Below, in pieces: positions 8,276 through 16,598 of a stretch of 64,000 nt of DNA. How positions within the stretch are numbered: position 1 is the stretch's first letter; each line of letters starts with the position of its first letter. The position numbers and the translations under genes were made by a program. Source of the DNA: Stutzerimonas frequens (lineage in GTDB: Bacteria; Pseudomonadota; Gammaproteobacteria; Pseudomonadales; Pseudomonadaceae); assembly GCF_024448335.1 (NCBI RefSeq), contig NZ_JAMOHM010000002.1, positions 62,001 through 126,000 of the forward strand. The letters run 5' to 3'. Below the pieces are notes generated by a model that saw only the letters and a program-made list of their open reading frames with translations, did not search any database and was not told where the DNA came from.

Positions 8276-8647
8276 TCAGGCCACCCGATCCGGCGCCAGA
8301 TGTGGCTGCAGCGGCGGCACCAGCGGTGGCAGGCCATGGGCAGCACGGGCGGCATCGCAGTGCGGATTGTGCTCGCCGTTCTCCCAGGAGGCCTCGAACT
8401 CGCGGCAGGTGCTCGAACGCTGCTCGTACATGCTGCAACGGACCCCACAGCCGACGTCACCGAGCAGGCCGACGCAGCGCGCAGGTTTGCTGTCGGTGCC
8501 GAGCATGGCGGCATGGAACGGCGATACCTGGACGGTCAGATGGTCGGGCACCGCGCCGCCCGCCGACACGCATTCACCAAAATAGAAGGACACACGAAAG
8601 TACGCGCAGCAGGCGCCGCACGTGAGGCAGGGATTGTCGATGGACAT
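8276..8647 (-). CDS. YkgJ family cysteine cluster protein
   Basis: 123 residues of the YkgJ family, named for a CxxCGxCC-type cluster. Here it is NPCLTCGACCAYF at residues 5-17, with further cysteines in RCVGLLGDVGCGVRC, STCREFEASW and NPHC. The family is thought to bind zinc or an iron-sulfur cluster, but the biological role is unknown. The C-terminus is Pro/Leu-rich and probably unstructured. The ATG at 8647 gives the CxxC motif at the expected distance from the N-terminus. The gene is divergent from trkH. Confidence 0.85.
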   Translation of the reverse strand: MSIDNPCLTCGACCAYFRVSFYFGECVSAGGAVPDHLTVQVSPFHAAMLGTDSKPARCVGLLGDVGCGVRCSMYEQRSSTCREFEASWENGEHNPHCDAARAAHGLPPLVPPLQPHLAPDRVA

Positions 8648-8738
8648 GAGAGGTGAACACCCAGAGACCGGAATGGGCCGGCGCCCGGGCGGCTATTCTA
8701 TTCATGCCAATGCGCTTGGGAAGAGGCCTCGAGCGCGC

Positions 8739-8757
8739 CGCGAAAACATTTTTCGCG
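8739..8757. promoter_or_regulatory. Perfect inverted repeat in the ykgJ-trkH divergent region
   Basis: CGCGAAAA-CAT-TTTTCGCG is a perfect 8+3+8 inverted repeat. It sits 15 bases upstream of the proposed trkH -35 element and 92 bases upstream of the divergent ykgJ start. It could be an operator for a symmetric regulator or a small terminator; the sequence alone does not decide. Confidence 0.4.
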
Positions 8758-8771
8758 CAACCGCCGAGCGG

Positions 8772-8799
8772 TTTACTGCGGCAACGACGCGGGTAGAAT
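8772..8799 (+). promoter_or_regulatory. Sigma-70-type promoter for trkH
   Basis: TTTACT (8772-8777) and TAGAAT (8794-8799) are separated by 16 bases and match -35 and -10 hexamers. The predicted transcript starts about 30 bases before the trkH ATG. Confidence 0.55.
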
Positions 8800-8835
8800 G
8801 TCCGCCCTCTTCCCCACCGTGCCGAGCACCCCTAC

Positions 8836-10287
8836 ATGGCTTTGCCGACCCTGCGCATCATCGGTTTCATACTCGGCATTTTCCTGATCACGCTGGCCGT
8901 GAGCATGATCATTCCCATGCTGACCTTGCTCGTATTCGAACGCACCGATGATCTGCAGGCGTTCATCTGGGGTAGCCTGATCACCTTTTCCTGTGGTTTC
9001 GCGCTGGTCGCCCCGGGCAGGCCGGCCAATACCCAGCTGCGACCGCGCGACATGTACTTCCTGACCACCATCAGCTGGGTGGTGGTGTGCTGCTTCGCCG
9101 CACTACCGCTGATGTTGATCCAGCATGTCAGCTACTCCGACGCGTTCTTCGAAACCATGTCCGGCATCACCACCACCGGCGCCACGGTAATTTCCGGGCT
9201 GGACAACGCTTCGCCCGGCCTGCTCATGTGGCGGTCGCTGCTGCACTGGCTGGGCGGCATCGGCTTCATCGGTATGGCCATCGCGATCCTGCCGTTGCTG
9301 CGGGTTGGTGGCATGAGGCTGTTTCAGACCGAATCCTCCGACTGGTCGGAAAAGGTCATGCCGCGTTCGCATATTGCTGGCCAGTACCTGCTGATGATCT
9401 ACGTGGCCTTCACGCTTGCGGCTTTCATCGCCTTCCTGCTGACCGGCATGAGCGCCTTCGATGCCATCAACCATGCGATGTCCACCGTCGCCACCGGCGG
9501 TTTCTCCACCTCGGACGCCTCGATGGGCAAGTTCGGCCCCTCCGCCCACTGGGTCGCAGTCTTCTTCATGATCCTCGGCAGCCTGCCGTTCACGCTGTAC
9601 GTCATGACCTTGCGCGGCCATCGCACTGCGCTGCTCAAGGACCAACAGGTGCGCGGGTTCGTGCTCATGCTGGCCATCACGAGCCTGCTGTTCAGCGGCT
9701 GGTACTGGCTGAACAACGATGTGCCGGCACTGGATGCGCTGCGCATCGTCACCTTCAGCGTGGTATCGGTGGTCACCACCACCGGCTTCGCCGTGGATGA
9801 CTACACCCAGTGGGGCGGTTTCGCGGTGATGGCGTTCTTCTACCTGACCTTCATCGGCGGCTGCTCGGGCTCGACGTCGGGCGGCTTGAAGATGTTCCGC
9901 TTCCAGGTGGCCTACTCGCTGCTACGCGCCAACTTCAAGCAACTGATCCACCCCCGCGCGGTCATCCGCCAGCAATACAACGGGCACAACCTGGACGAGG
10001 AAATCGTTCGCTCGATCCTCACATTCTCCTTTTTCATCACCATGACCATTGGCGTGCTGGCGCTGTGCCTGGCGCTGCTCGGACTCGACCCCATCACGGC
10101 GCTGACCGGCGCAGCAACCGCCGTCTGCAACGTCGGTCCGGGCCTGGGCGAGATCATCGGCCCGGCCGGCAACTTCTCGACGCTGCCGGACACCGCGAAA
10201 TGGCTACTGTCGATTGGCATGCTGCTCGGACGGCTGGAAATCATCACCGTCCTGGTGCTGCTGACGCCCGCGTTCTGGCGGCACTGA
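8836..10287 (+). CDS. trkH: Potassium uptake protein TrkH
   Basis: 483 residues, matching TrkH, the K+-translocating membrane subunit that works with the cytoplasmic NAD-binding TrkA. The protein is highly hydrophobic with about ten to twelve membrane segments arranged as four M1-P-M2 units. Selectivity loops are visible as SGITTTGATVISGLD, STVATGGFSTSDAS, TTTGFAVDDY and CNVGPGLGEI. No trkA is in the window; in pseudomonads it is usually elsewhere. The start ATG follows the promoter at 8772-8799. The stop directly abuts the stop of the convergent yedI gene. Confidence 0.93.
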   Translation: MALPTLRIIGFILGIFLITLAVSMIIPMLTLLVFERTDDLQAFIWGSLITFSCGFALVAPGRPANTQLRPRDMYFLTTISWVVVCCFAALPLMLIQHVSYSDAFFETMSGITTTGATVISGLDNASPGLLMWRSLLHWLGGIGFIGMAIAILPLLRVGGMRLFQTESSDWSEKVMPRSHIAGQYLLMIYVAFTLAAFIAFLLTGMSAFDAINHAMSTVATGGFSTSDASMGKFGPSAHWVAVFFMILGSLPFTLYVMTLRGHRTALLKDQQVRGFVLMLAITSLLFSGWYWLNNDVPALDALRIVTFSVVSVVTTTGFAVDDYTQWGGFAVMAFFYLTFIGGCSGSTSGGLKMFRFQVAYSLLRANFKQLIHPRAVIRQQYNGHNLDEEIVRSILTFSFFITMTIGVLALCLALLGLDPITALTGAATAVCNVGPGLGEIIGPAGNFSTLPDTAKWLLSIGMLLGRLEIITVLVLLTPAFWRH

Positions 10288-11217
10288 TCAGCTGCTGCGC
10301 CTGAACAGCCGCCCGCCGAGGCTTACCAGCGCAAGCACCACACCGCCGGCCAGAATGCCGAACGCCGCATCGAGCAGCGTCGGCAGCAGTCCGCCGAGCA
10401 CCACGCCGACATAGGGCAGCCCGAGCGCATCATGGGCGCTGCTTTCGATGAAATGATGAACAGCGCCGATGCCGTGGGTGAGAATGCCCCCGCCGACCAT
10501 GAACATCGCGGCCGTACCAACCACTGACAAGGCCTTCATCAACCAGGGCGCGACCACGAGGATGCCGCGCCCGAAGGCGCTCGCCGCGCCGCTGGATTTC
10601 CTGCTCAGTGCCAGTCCGAGATCGTCCAGCTTGACGATCGCGGCCACTAACCCGTACACCCCTACGGTCATGACGATGGCGATGCCCACTAGCACCAGCA
10701 CCTGCTGCGTAAAAGTCGCAGCCGCGACCGTTCCGAGGGTGATCGCAATGATCTCGGCCGAGAGGATGAAATCAGTACGCACAGCGCCACTGATCTTGCG
10801 TTTTTCGAACGCGACGATATCCACCGAGGGGTCCGCAAGGGCCTTTACCGTTTCGGCATGCTCCCTGGCGTCATCGTGATGCAGGAAACGATGCGCGAGC
10901 TTCTCGAAACCCTCATAGCAGAGGAACGCGCCGCCCAGCATCAACAGTGGCGTGATCGCCCAGGGGATGAACGCGCTGATCAGTAGCGCCGCAGGCACCA
11001 GAATCGCTTTGTTGCGAAACGAACCCTTGGCCACTGCCCAGACCACCGGCAACTCGCGATCGGCCTTGACGCCAGTGACTTGCTGGGCGTTGAGCGCAAG
11101 GTCATCGCCCAGTACCCCCACGGTTTTTTTCGCCGCGACCTTGGTCATTACCGACACATCGTCGAGCACGGTCGCGATATCGTCGATCAGTGCGAGCAGG
11201 CTGCTGGCCAATTGCAT
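10288..11217 (-). CDS. yedI: YedI/DUF808 family inner-membrane protein
   Basis: About 309 residues of the DUF808 (YedI) family, multi-pass inner-membrane proteins of unknown function. The N-terminus [20 protein letters not shown] followed by [20 protein letters not shown] is diagnostic, and hydrophobic segments run through the C-terminal two thirds. The open frame continues far upstream without family similarity. The ATG at 11217 has GGAG only two bases away, whereas the TTG two codons later (11211) has the ideal eight-base spacing and gives an N-terminus ([11 protein letters not shown]) closer to the E. coli protein, so the true start may be 11211. Confidence 0.85.
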   Translation of the reverse strand: MQLASSLLALIDDIATVLDDVSVMTKVAAKKTVGVLGDDLALNAQQVTGVKADRELPVVWAVAKGSFRNKAILVPAALLISAFIPWAITPLLMLGGAFLCYEGFEKLAHRFLHHDDAREHAETVKALADPSVDIVAFEKRKISGAVRTDFILSAEIIAITLGTVAAATFTQQVLVLVGIAIVMTVGVYGLVAAIVKLDDLGLALSRKSSGAASAFGRGILVVAPWLMKALSVVGTAAMFMVGGGILTHGIGAVHHFIESSAHDALGLPYVGVVLGGLLPTLLDAAFGILAGGVVLALVSLGGRLFRRSS

Positions 11218-11291
11218 GTCTCCATCGGTTGAAATGTTTCGCAGCCGTAGCCGCCCGTCGTAGATAAGGCTATGTACGCCAGAACAGGTTC

Positions 11292-12305
11292 CTAGGCATG
11301 CCCTCGCAGAGCCAGACGGTATTCGCCGGGCGTCACCCCGAACCAGCGCTTGAAGGCGCGATAGAAGTTGCTCGGATCGGCGAAGCCGAGCAGATAGGCG
11401 ATCGCCAGAGGCGCCAGATCCGGTTGGCAAAGGTACTGTACCGCCAGATCGCGGCGCGTATCGTCGAGCAACTTCTGGAAGCTGCTGCCTTCCTCCTGCA
11501 AGCGGCGCTGCAGGGTCCTCTCGGACAGGCACAGCGCCTGCGCCACTGTCTCGCGCCGGGGTTCTCCTTGCGGCAGCATCCGGCACAGCATCTGCCGAGC
11601 CTGGTGCATCACCCTCGTATCGACGAAACGCGAGAGGTATTCGCCGGCAAAGCGGTCATGCAGTTGCGCCAGGGCTTCGTTGGCCGTCGGCAGCGGGGCT
11701 TCGACATCAGCCTGGCGAAACAGCAGCGCGTAGCGTGCTGCGCCGAAACGAAGCGGGGCCTGGAACAGCTGCCGATAGGGCTCCAGATCATCGGGCGCCG
11801 GGCCCTGGAAGCTGACTTCCAGCGGCCGCAAAGCCGTACCGGTCAACCAGCGGCAAAACGTCAGGCAGCCGGCCAGCGAGCCCTCGGCGCTTTGCCGGGC
11901 AGGCGGCAGGCAATCGCCGTGGATGGTCAGACTGAGGCGGTAGCCCTGGGCGCAGGGCTGGAAGTCCAGATCAGCCCCCTCGGCGATGATTCTCTGATAG
12001 CGCACCAGACGGGCGAACCCGTCCTGCAGATTGCGACTGGACATCAGGGCGTAGCCCACCACGTTCAACGCAGCCGGGCGGGCCTGGCGGGCCATGTCCA
12101 GGCCGATCGCCGGGTTGCCGGAAACCTCCACGGCGCGCTGCCACAGGCGAGTCATGTCGTCCTGGGCGAAACGGGCGTCGGCATCGTTGAGGGCCGCGTA
12201 GTCCAGGCCTAGCTCTGTGAACAGCTGCCGGCAGTCTACGCCTGCCGACTCCAGCGCCTGGACGATGCCCTGCGCCCAACTGGATGAAGTGGTGCGTTCG
12301 CTCAT
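11292..12305 (-). CDS. AraC family transcriptional regulator with Arabinose_bd-type N-terminal domain
   Basis: 337 residues, the size of the OruR/ArgR-like AraC subgroup. The N-terminal two thirds match the ligand-binding Arabinose_bd domain ([33 protein letters not shown]). The C-terminal DNA-binding domain has two helix-turn-helix units: [20 protein letters not shown] and [20 protein letters not shown], ending in [14 protein letters not shown]. Regulators of this group often control a neighbouring catabolic operon, but none is adjacent here. The effector is not predictable. Confidence 0.88.
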   Translation of the reverse strand: MSERTTSSSWAQGIVQALESAGVDCRQLFTELGLDYAALNDADARFAQDDMTRLWQRAVEVSGNPAIGLDMARQARPAALNVVGYALMSSRNLQDGFARLVRYQRIIAEGADLDFQPCAQGYRLSLTIHGDCLPPARQSAEGSLAGCLTFCRWLTGTALRPLEVSFQGPAPDDLEPYRQLFQAPLRFGAARYALLFRQADVEAPLPTANEALAQLHDRFAGEYLSRFVDTRVMHQARQMLCRMLPQGEPRRETVAQALCLSERTLQRRLQEEGSSFQKLLDDTRRDLAVQYLCQPDLAPLAIAYLLGFADPSNFYRAFKRWFGVTPGEYRLALRGHA

Positions 12306-12430
12306 GAGGCTTCTTGTTCTTCGAATGATCGGGCTACGAAGCCCAAGGCTACTAAACTGGCCCTGATTGTCACTGACCGGCCGGACAAGGCAAGGCTAAG
12401 CTGGCCGACGACAATAACAGGAGGTACGCC

Positions 12431-12748
12431 ATGAAAACGCAAACCGCCGAACGCTTCACCCGCTTTGCCGATTTCTACCCGTTCTACCTGGCCGAGCACA
12501 GCAACCCGACCTGTCGCCGGCTGCACTTCGTCGGCAGCCTGCTGGTACTGACGATCCTCGGCTACGCCCTATTCACCGGACAATGGGCATGGCTGCTGGC
12601 GATGCCGCTGGCCGGCTATGGCTTCGCCTGGGTCGGCCACTTCATATTCGAGAAGAACCGCCCGGCCACCTTCCAGTACCCGCTGTACAGTTTTCTCGGC
12701 GACTGGGTCATGTTCAGGGACATGCTGACCGGCCGAATCCGCTTCTGA
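12431..12748 (+). CDS. DUF962/Mpo1-like small membrane protein
   Basis: 105 residues of the Mpo1-like (DUF962) family. Conserved features are FYPFYLAEHSNPTCRRLHFVG near the N-terminus, GFAWVGHFIFEKNRPATF with the HFxxEKN motif, and YPLYSFLGDWVMFRDM at the C-terminus; two hydrophobic helices lie between. The yeast relative Mpo1 is an iron-dependent dioxygenase acting on 2-hydroxy fatty acids, and the His residues are conserved here, so a related lipid oxidation is possible but unproven in bacteria. A strong AGGAGG precedes the ATG. Confidence 0.85.
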   Translation: MKTQTAERFTRFADFYPFYLAEHSNPTCRRLHFVGSLLVLTILGYALFTGQWAWLLAMPLAGYGFAWVGHFIFEKNRPATFQYPLYSFLGDWVMFRDMLTGRIRF

Positions 12749-12999
12749 GTGCGACGGTGGCAGCATATCCGACCGATGCCACCATTCTTTTCAACCTCTG
12801 GTTTGGCGATGCAGCGCCGCTTGGTTATGATCACCCGGCTATCGCGCAGCCGCTGACCGCCGAGCGGGCTGCGCAATGGCAAGGCTGAGCGCAGCTCGAC
12901 AACCGTCTCACAGCAGATCGTGCGTGCGACGACCCCCGCCTCAGCCTGCAAGACGCATAGAAAAAGGCGTCGAATCATTACCAGGGATCGTAAGCACAC

Positions 13000-14388
13000 A
13001 TGACTTCCAGCACGGTTGAGCGCCGCAATGGCCTCGCTACTCGCCCGTTACGCGAGTACTACTCTCGTGTGCTCGCCTACCTGGCCTGCGCCGCCACGCT
13101 TGCAGCCGGAACCTACACCCAGTACTTCTCGATAGACCTGCTGTGGATGGTGCCGTACGCACTGCTCTACCCACACCTGGCCTATCACCTGAGCTACCGC
13201 TTCAAGCGCGACCATCCCGAGCGGACCTCGCAGGCATTGCTTTGCCTGGATGCGCTGAACGCCGGGGCCGGCATTTACCTGCTCGGTTTCTCGGTCGTAC
13301 CCAGTCTGATGTTCCTGCTCACCCTCAGTTTCAGTGCGCTGGTCATCGGCAGCCTGCGCAACCTGACGCTGGCACTGGTGTGCGTCGTGATCGGACTCGG
13401 GGCCGGTTACCTGCTGCTGCCATTGACCTACCAGGGCACCACACCGCCACTGGTCTCGCTGGTCAGCATCCTCTTCACCACCTTCTACGTCTGCGCCACG
13501 GCCTATTTCGTTCATCAACAGGGCCAACGCCTGGCCCAGGCACGCAAGGAGATCGAGACGGAACAGGCCAAGGCCGCTCGCCTCGCCCGCAACCTCGCCA
13601 AGTACCTCTCACCGCAGGTATGGGAATCGATCTTTACCGGCAAGCGCAGCGTGCGCCTCGAGACCCAACGCAAACGCCTCACCGTATTCTTCTCCGACAT
13701 CAAGGGCTTCACCGAACTGTCCGAAGAGCTGGAAGCCGAAGCCCTCACCGACCTGCTCAACAACTACCTCAACGAAATGTCGAAGATCGCCCTCAAGTAC
13801 GGCGGCACCATCGACAAATTCGTCGGCGACTGCGTCATGGTGTTCTTCGGCGACCCAACCAGCCAGGGCGCGAAGAAGGATGCAGTGGCCGCGGTATCCA
13901 TGGCCATCGCCATGCGCAAGCACATGAAGGTGCTGCGCCAGCAATGGCGCGCGCAGGGCATCACGCGCCCGATGGAGATCCGCATGGGCATCAATACCGG
14001 TTACTGCACGGTGGGCAACTTCGGCGCCGATACGCGCATGGACTACACCATCATTGGCCGCGAAGTGAACCTTGCCAGCCGTCTGGAAAGCGCTGCCGAG
14101 GCCAGCGAGATTCTGGTCTCGCACGAGACCTATTCGCTGATCAAGGACGTGATCATGTGCCGCGACAAGGGCCAGATCGCGGTCAAGGGCTTCTCCCGCC
14201 CGGTACAGATCTATGAGGTGGTCGACTTCCGCCGCGACCTGGGCGCCACCTGCAGTTTCGTCGAACACGAACTGCCGGGCTTTTCCATGTATCTCGACAC
14301 CAATGGCGTGCAGAACTTCGACAAGGAGCGAGTCATCCAGGCCCTGCAGCAGGCTGCCGAAAAACTTCGCGACAAGGTCATCCTCTGA
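13000..14388 (+). CDS. cyaB: Class III adenylate cyclase with MASE2 membrane sensor (CyaB-like)
   Basis: 462 residues. The N-terminal half is a six-helix MASE2 domain (PLREYYSRVLAYLACAATL onward), followed by a signalling linker and a class III cyclase domain. Metal-binding Asp residues are in FFSDIKGFTELSE and DKFVGDCVMVFFGD, and MDYTIIGREVNLASRLE gives the transition-state Asn and Arg. The length and domain order match CyaB, the main cAMP producer of P. aeruginosa, which feeds Vfr. The 250-base upstream gap contains TTATGATC, a plausible -10 near 12825. The C-terminal 55 residues after the cyclase domain are charged and helical. Confidence 0.9.
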   Translation: MTSSTVERRNGLATRPLREYYSRVLAYLACAATLAAGTYTQYFSIDLLWMVPYALLYPHLAYHLSYRFKRDHPERTSQALLCLDALNAGAGIYLLGFSVVPSLMFLLTLSFSALVIGSLRNLTLALVCVVIGLGAGYLLLPLTYQGTTPPLVSLVSILFTTFYVCATAYFVHQQGQRLAQARKEIETEQAKAARLARNLAKYLSPQVWESIFTGKRSVRLETQRKRLTVFFSDIKGFTELSEELEAEALTDLLNNYLNEMSKIALKYGGTIDKFVGDCVMVFFGDPTSQGAKKDAVAAVSMAIAMRKHMKVLRQQWRAQGITRPMEIRMGINTGYCTVGNFGADTRMDYTIIGREVNLASRLESAAEASEILVSHETYSLIKDVIMCRDKGQIAVKGFSRPVQIYEVVDFRRDLGATCSFVEHELPGFSMYLDTNGVQNFDKERVIQALQQAAEKLRDKVIL

Positions 14389-14464
14389 TTACCTGAGACA
14401 AGCTTCTGGCCGTTTTCCGCAGGCTCCGCATTCTGCGATGCCTGCCCCCACGAGAACCAGCTTC

Positions 14465-15223
14465 ATGCTTTCGCTGCGCAACTATCGCCATGATCTCATC
14501 GCGCATACCCATGACCATCCGCAACTGGTATTCGGCCTGGATGGCTTGCTGGAATTCGAGATTGCCGGGCGCGGTAGCTGCGTCGGCGAACAGCGCCTGG
14601 CAGTGATTCCCTCAGCAGTGCATCACGCCTGCTCGAGCACCAAGGGCAGTCTCTGCCTGGTGCTGGACGTTCCATCCGAGCGCTGGGTGAGTGAACACCT
14701 GGGCCGCCACACCGAGCACAGCCTGCGCCTGCTGGACCGACCGAACACCCTGCAGCTGACACCCGCTCAGTGCAACCTCATTACCTGGCTGGCCAACGGC
14801 CCGATCAACGATCCACTGGTGGCCGAACAGGGTGGCGTCCTCTTGCTGGCCAGCCTGGCCGGGGAGCCAGTGCAGCCGCGTGGCGGCCGAACGCTCGGGC
14901 TGGCGGCGATCGATGCCTTTATCGACCGACATCTGGCGCATCCGCTGCAAGTCACTGACCTTGTACGGGTCGCTGGCCTTTCGGCTGCACGTCTGCACGC
15001 ACGGCTGCTCGAGGAAACCGGGCGCACACCGATCGACTACGTACGTCAACGCCGCCTGCTCCACGCCGAGAAGCTGTTGCACGAAACCCACCTGCCGATC
15101 GGCGAGATCGCCGCGCGGGTGGGCTATAGCTCGCAAAGCGCCTTCACCGCCGCGCTGGTCCGAGAACGGGGCTGTACGCCACGAGCGTTGCGACGCGAGT
15201 TTCGCGATAAAACCCGGCAGTAA
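14465..15223 (+). CDS. AraC family transcriptional regulator with cupin-like N-terminal domain
   Basis: About 252 residues. The N-terminal part resembles a cupin sensor domain (HTHDHPQLVFGLDGLLEFEI), and the C-terminus carries two helix-turn-helix motifs (VTDLVRVAGLSAARLHARLL and IGEIAARVGYSSQSAFTAAL), ending in RERGCTPRALRREF. The start is uncertain: ATG 14465 (MLSLRNYRHD) is chosen because family similarity begins there, but ATG 14438 is in frame and neither has a strong ribosome binding site. The adjacent downstream gene is a DMT-type exporter on the same strand, a plausible but unproven target. Confidence 0.85.
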   Translation: MLSLRNYRHDLIAHTHDHPQLVFGLDGLLEFEIAGRGSCVGEQRLAVIPSAVHHACSSTKGSLCLVLDVPSERWVSEHLGRHTEHSLRLLDRPNTLQLTPAQCNLITWLANGPINDPLVAEQGGVLLLASLAGEPVQPRGGRTLGLAAIDAFIDRHLAHPLQVTDLVRVAGLSAARLHARLLEETGRTPIDYVRQRRLLHAEKLLHETHLPIGEIAARVGYSSQSAFTAALVRERGCTPRALRREFRDKTRQ

Positions 15224-15362
15224 CGCGACAGACTGGCACACCGTCGCGGTCTAGCATGGGGCCTTCAACGGCAATTGCAGGCAACGGCAACCCCATGAAC
15301 ATTTCGCGTTCGATCCATCCACAATCTGGCCGGTGCGCAGCGCCCGGACGCTCGTGCCGGTC

Positions 15363-16241
15363 ATGACACCACGCAACGCCCTGCTGGCGATCCATCTCGG
15401 CGCACTGATGTTCGGCCTCTCCGGCGTGCTCGGAAAACTGGCCGACAGTCCGGCGCTGATCATTACCTTCGGCCGCGCGCTGTTCGCCGTACTGGCCCTG
15501 CTGCTCGTCGCCCAATTACTCAAGCCCAGCGGTGCGCTGCCGGATTGGCGACAGCGCGGCAGACTGGCGCTCGGTGGCCTGCTGCTCGGCGCACACTGGC
15601 TGACGTTCTTCATCGCGGTAAAGATCGCCGGGGTCGGCATCGCCACGCTCGGTTTCGCCAGCTTCCCAGCCTTCACCGTGCTGCTCGAAGGCGTTCTGTT
15701 TCGCGAACGCACCCGTGCCGTCGAATTCACAATGGTCGGCCTTGTATGCGCGGGTCTGCTACTGGTAGCACCTACGTTCGACCTCGACAGCGCCCCGACT
15801 GCGGGCCTCCTCTACGGCGTGCTCTCGGGACTGCTGTTCGCGTTGCTGTCGCTGCTCAACCGAGCGGTCACCCGCGGTCTGGATCCGGTGCACTCGGCGC
15901 TCTGGCAGAATCTCGCGGTCTTCGCCTGCCTGCTGCCGTGGAGCTGGCGAGGCCTTCCCGCCGTGCCAGCACCGGACTGGCTCTGGCTGGCCCTGCTCGG
16001 GATACTCTGCACGGGACTGGCCCATAGCCTGTTCGTCGCCAGCTTGCGCGTCCTGAAGGCACGCACCACGTCGGTGATCTTTGCTCTGGAGCCGGTCTAC
16101 GGTATCGCCTTTGCCTGGTGGCTGTTCAACGAGCAGCCGACTCTGCGCATGCTGCTGGGCGGAGCGATGATCATCGTCGCCAGCATCGTCACCAGCCGGC
16201 TGAAGAGCCCGCCTGGCGCCGTTCCGAAGCTGGTCAGCTGA
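15363..16241 (+). CDS. EamA/DMT family transporter
   Basis: 292 residues with ten predicted membrane helices arranged as two EamA repeats. The first begins at LLAIHLGALMFGLSGVLGKL and includes the repeat-end motif GFASFPAFTVLLEGVLFRE; the second begins near LLYGVLSGLLFALLSLLNRA and ends with SVIFALEPVYGIAFAWWLFN. DMT transporters export metabolites such as amino acids; the substrate is not predictable. A GTG at 15333 could extend the protein by ten residues. TAGCAT near 15254 may be the -10 of its promoter. It converges on the Rdx gene with a five-base gap. Confidence 0.88.
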   Translation: MTPRNALLAIHLGALMFGLSGVLGKLADSPALIITFGRALFAVLALLLVAQLLKPSGALPDWRQRGRLALGGLLLGAHWLTFFIAVKIAGVGIATLGFASFPAFTVLLEGVLFRERTRAVEFTMVGLVCAGLLLVAPTFDLDSAPTAGLLYGVLSGLLFALLSLLNRAVTRGLDPVHSALWQNLAVFACLLPWSWRGLPAVPAPDWLWLALLGILCTGLAHSLFVASLRVLKARTTSVIFALEPVYGIAFAWWLFNEQPTLRMLLGGAMIIVASIVTSRLKSPPGAVPKLVS

Positions 16242-16246
16242 TCCGC

Positions 16247-16528
16247 TCAGCGGTCGTTGTGGCCCAACGACCGCTGCGGGTCGATGCGGTCACGTACCCG
16301 CTGCTTCAGCTCCTTGGCCTCGGAAAAGCCACCATCGCGCTTGCGCTCCCAAATCTGCTCGCCGTCGCAGGTGATGTGAAAGGTGCCGCCGGTAGCCGGG
16401 ACCAGGCACACGCGACCGAGATCGTCGGCAAAGGTCGAAAGTAGCTCCTGGGCCAGCCAGGCCGCGCGCAGCAGCCATTGGCATTGCGTGCAGTAGGTAA
16501 TGGCGATCTCGGGCTTGGCATGGGTCAT
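16247..16528 (-). CDS. Rdx/SelT-SelW-SelH family protein (CxxC thioredoxin-like)
   Basis: 93 residues of the Rdx family, the bacterial cysteine counterparts of selenoprotein W. The redox motif is YCTQCQW at residues 12-18 (CxxC, Cys in place of selenocysteine), followed by the helix LRAAWLAQELLSTF and the strand VPATGGTFHITCDGEQIW. The C-terminus has the GGFSEAKELKQRVRD segment typical of the family. Function is unknown; a role in thiol redox is inferred from the fold. It is divergent from plpD and shares a symmetric promoter region with it. Confidence 0.88.
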   Translation of the reverse strand: MTHAKPEIAITYCTQCQWLLRAAWLAQELLSTFADDLGRVCLVPATGGTFHITCDGEQIWERKRDGGFSEAKELKQRVRDRIDPQRSLGHNDR

Positions 16529-16551
16529 GGTGGCGTCTCTGATCGGTGTAT

Positions 16552-16571
16552 GGCGGCCTATAATAGCCGCC
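16552..16571. promoter_or_regulatory. Symmetric bidirectional promoter/operator between rdx and plpD
   Basis: TATAAT (16559-16564) reads as a -10 for plpD, and TATTAT (16565 to 16560 on the minus strand) reads as a -10 for the rdx gene. The overlapping hexamers are framed by an inverted repeat, GGCGGC (16552-16557) and GCCGCC (16566-16571), with an eight-base spacer. I see no good -35 hexamer for plpD. Confidence 0.5.
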
Positions 16572-16598
16572 CCGCCAAGCTCACCCCGGTCCCAAGCC

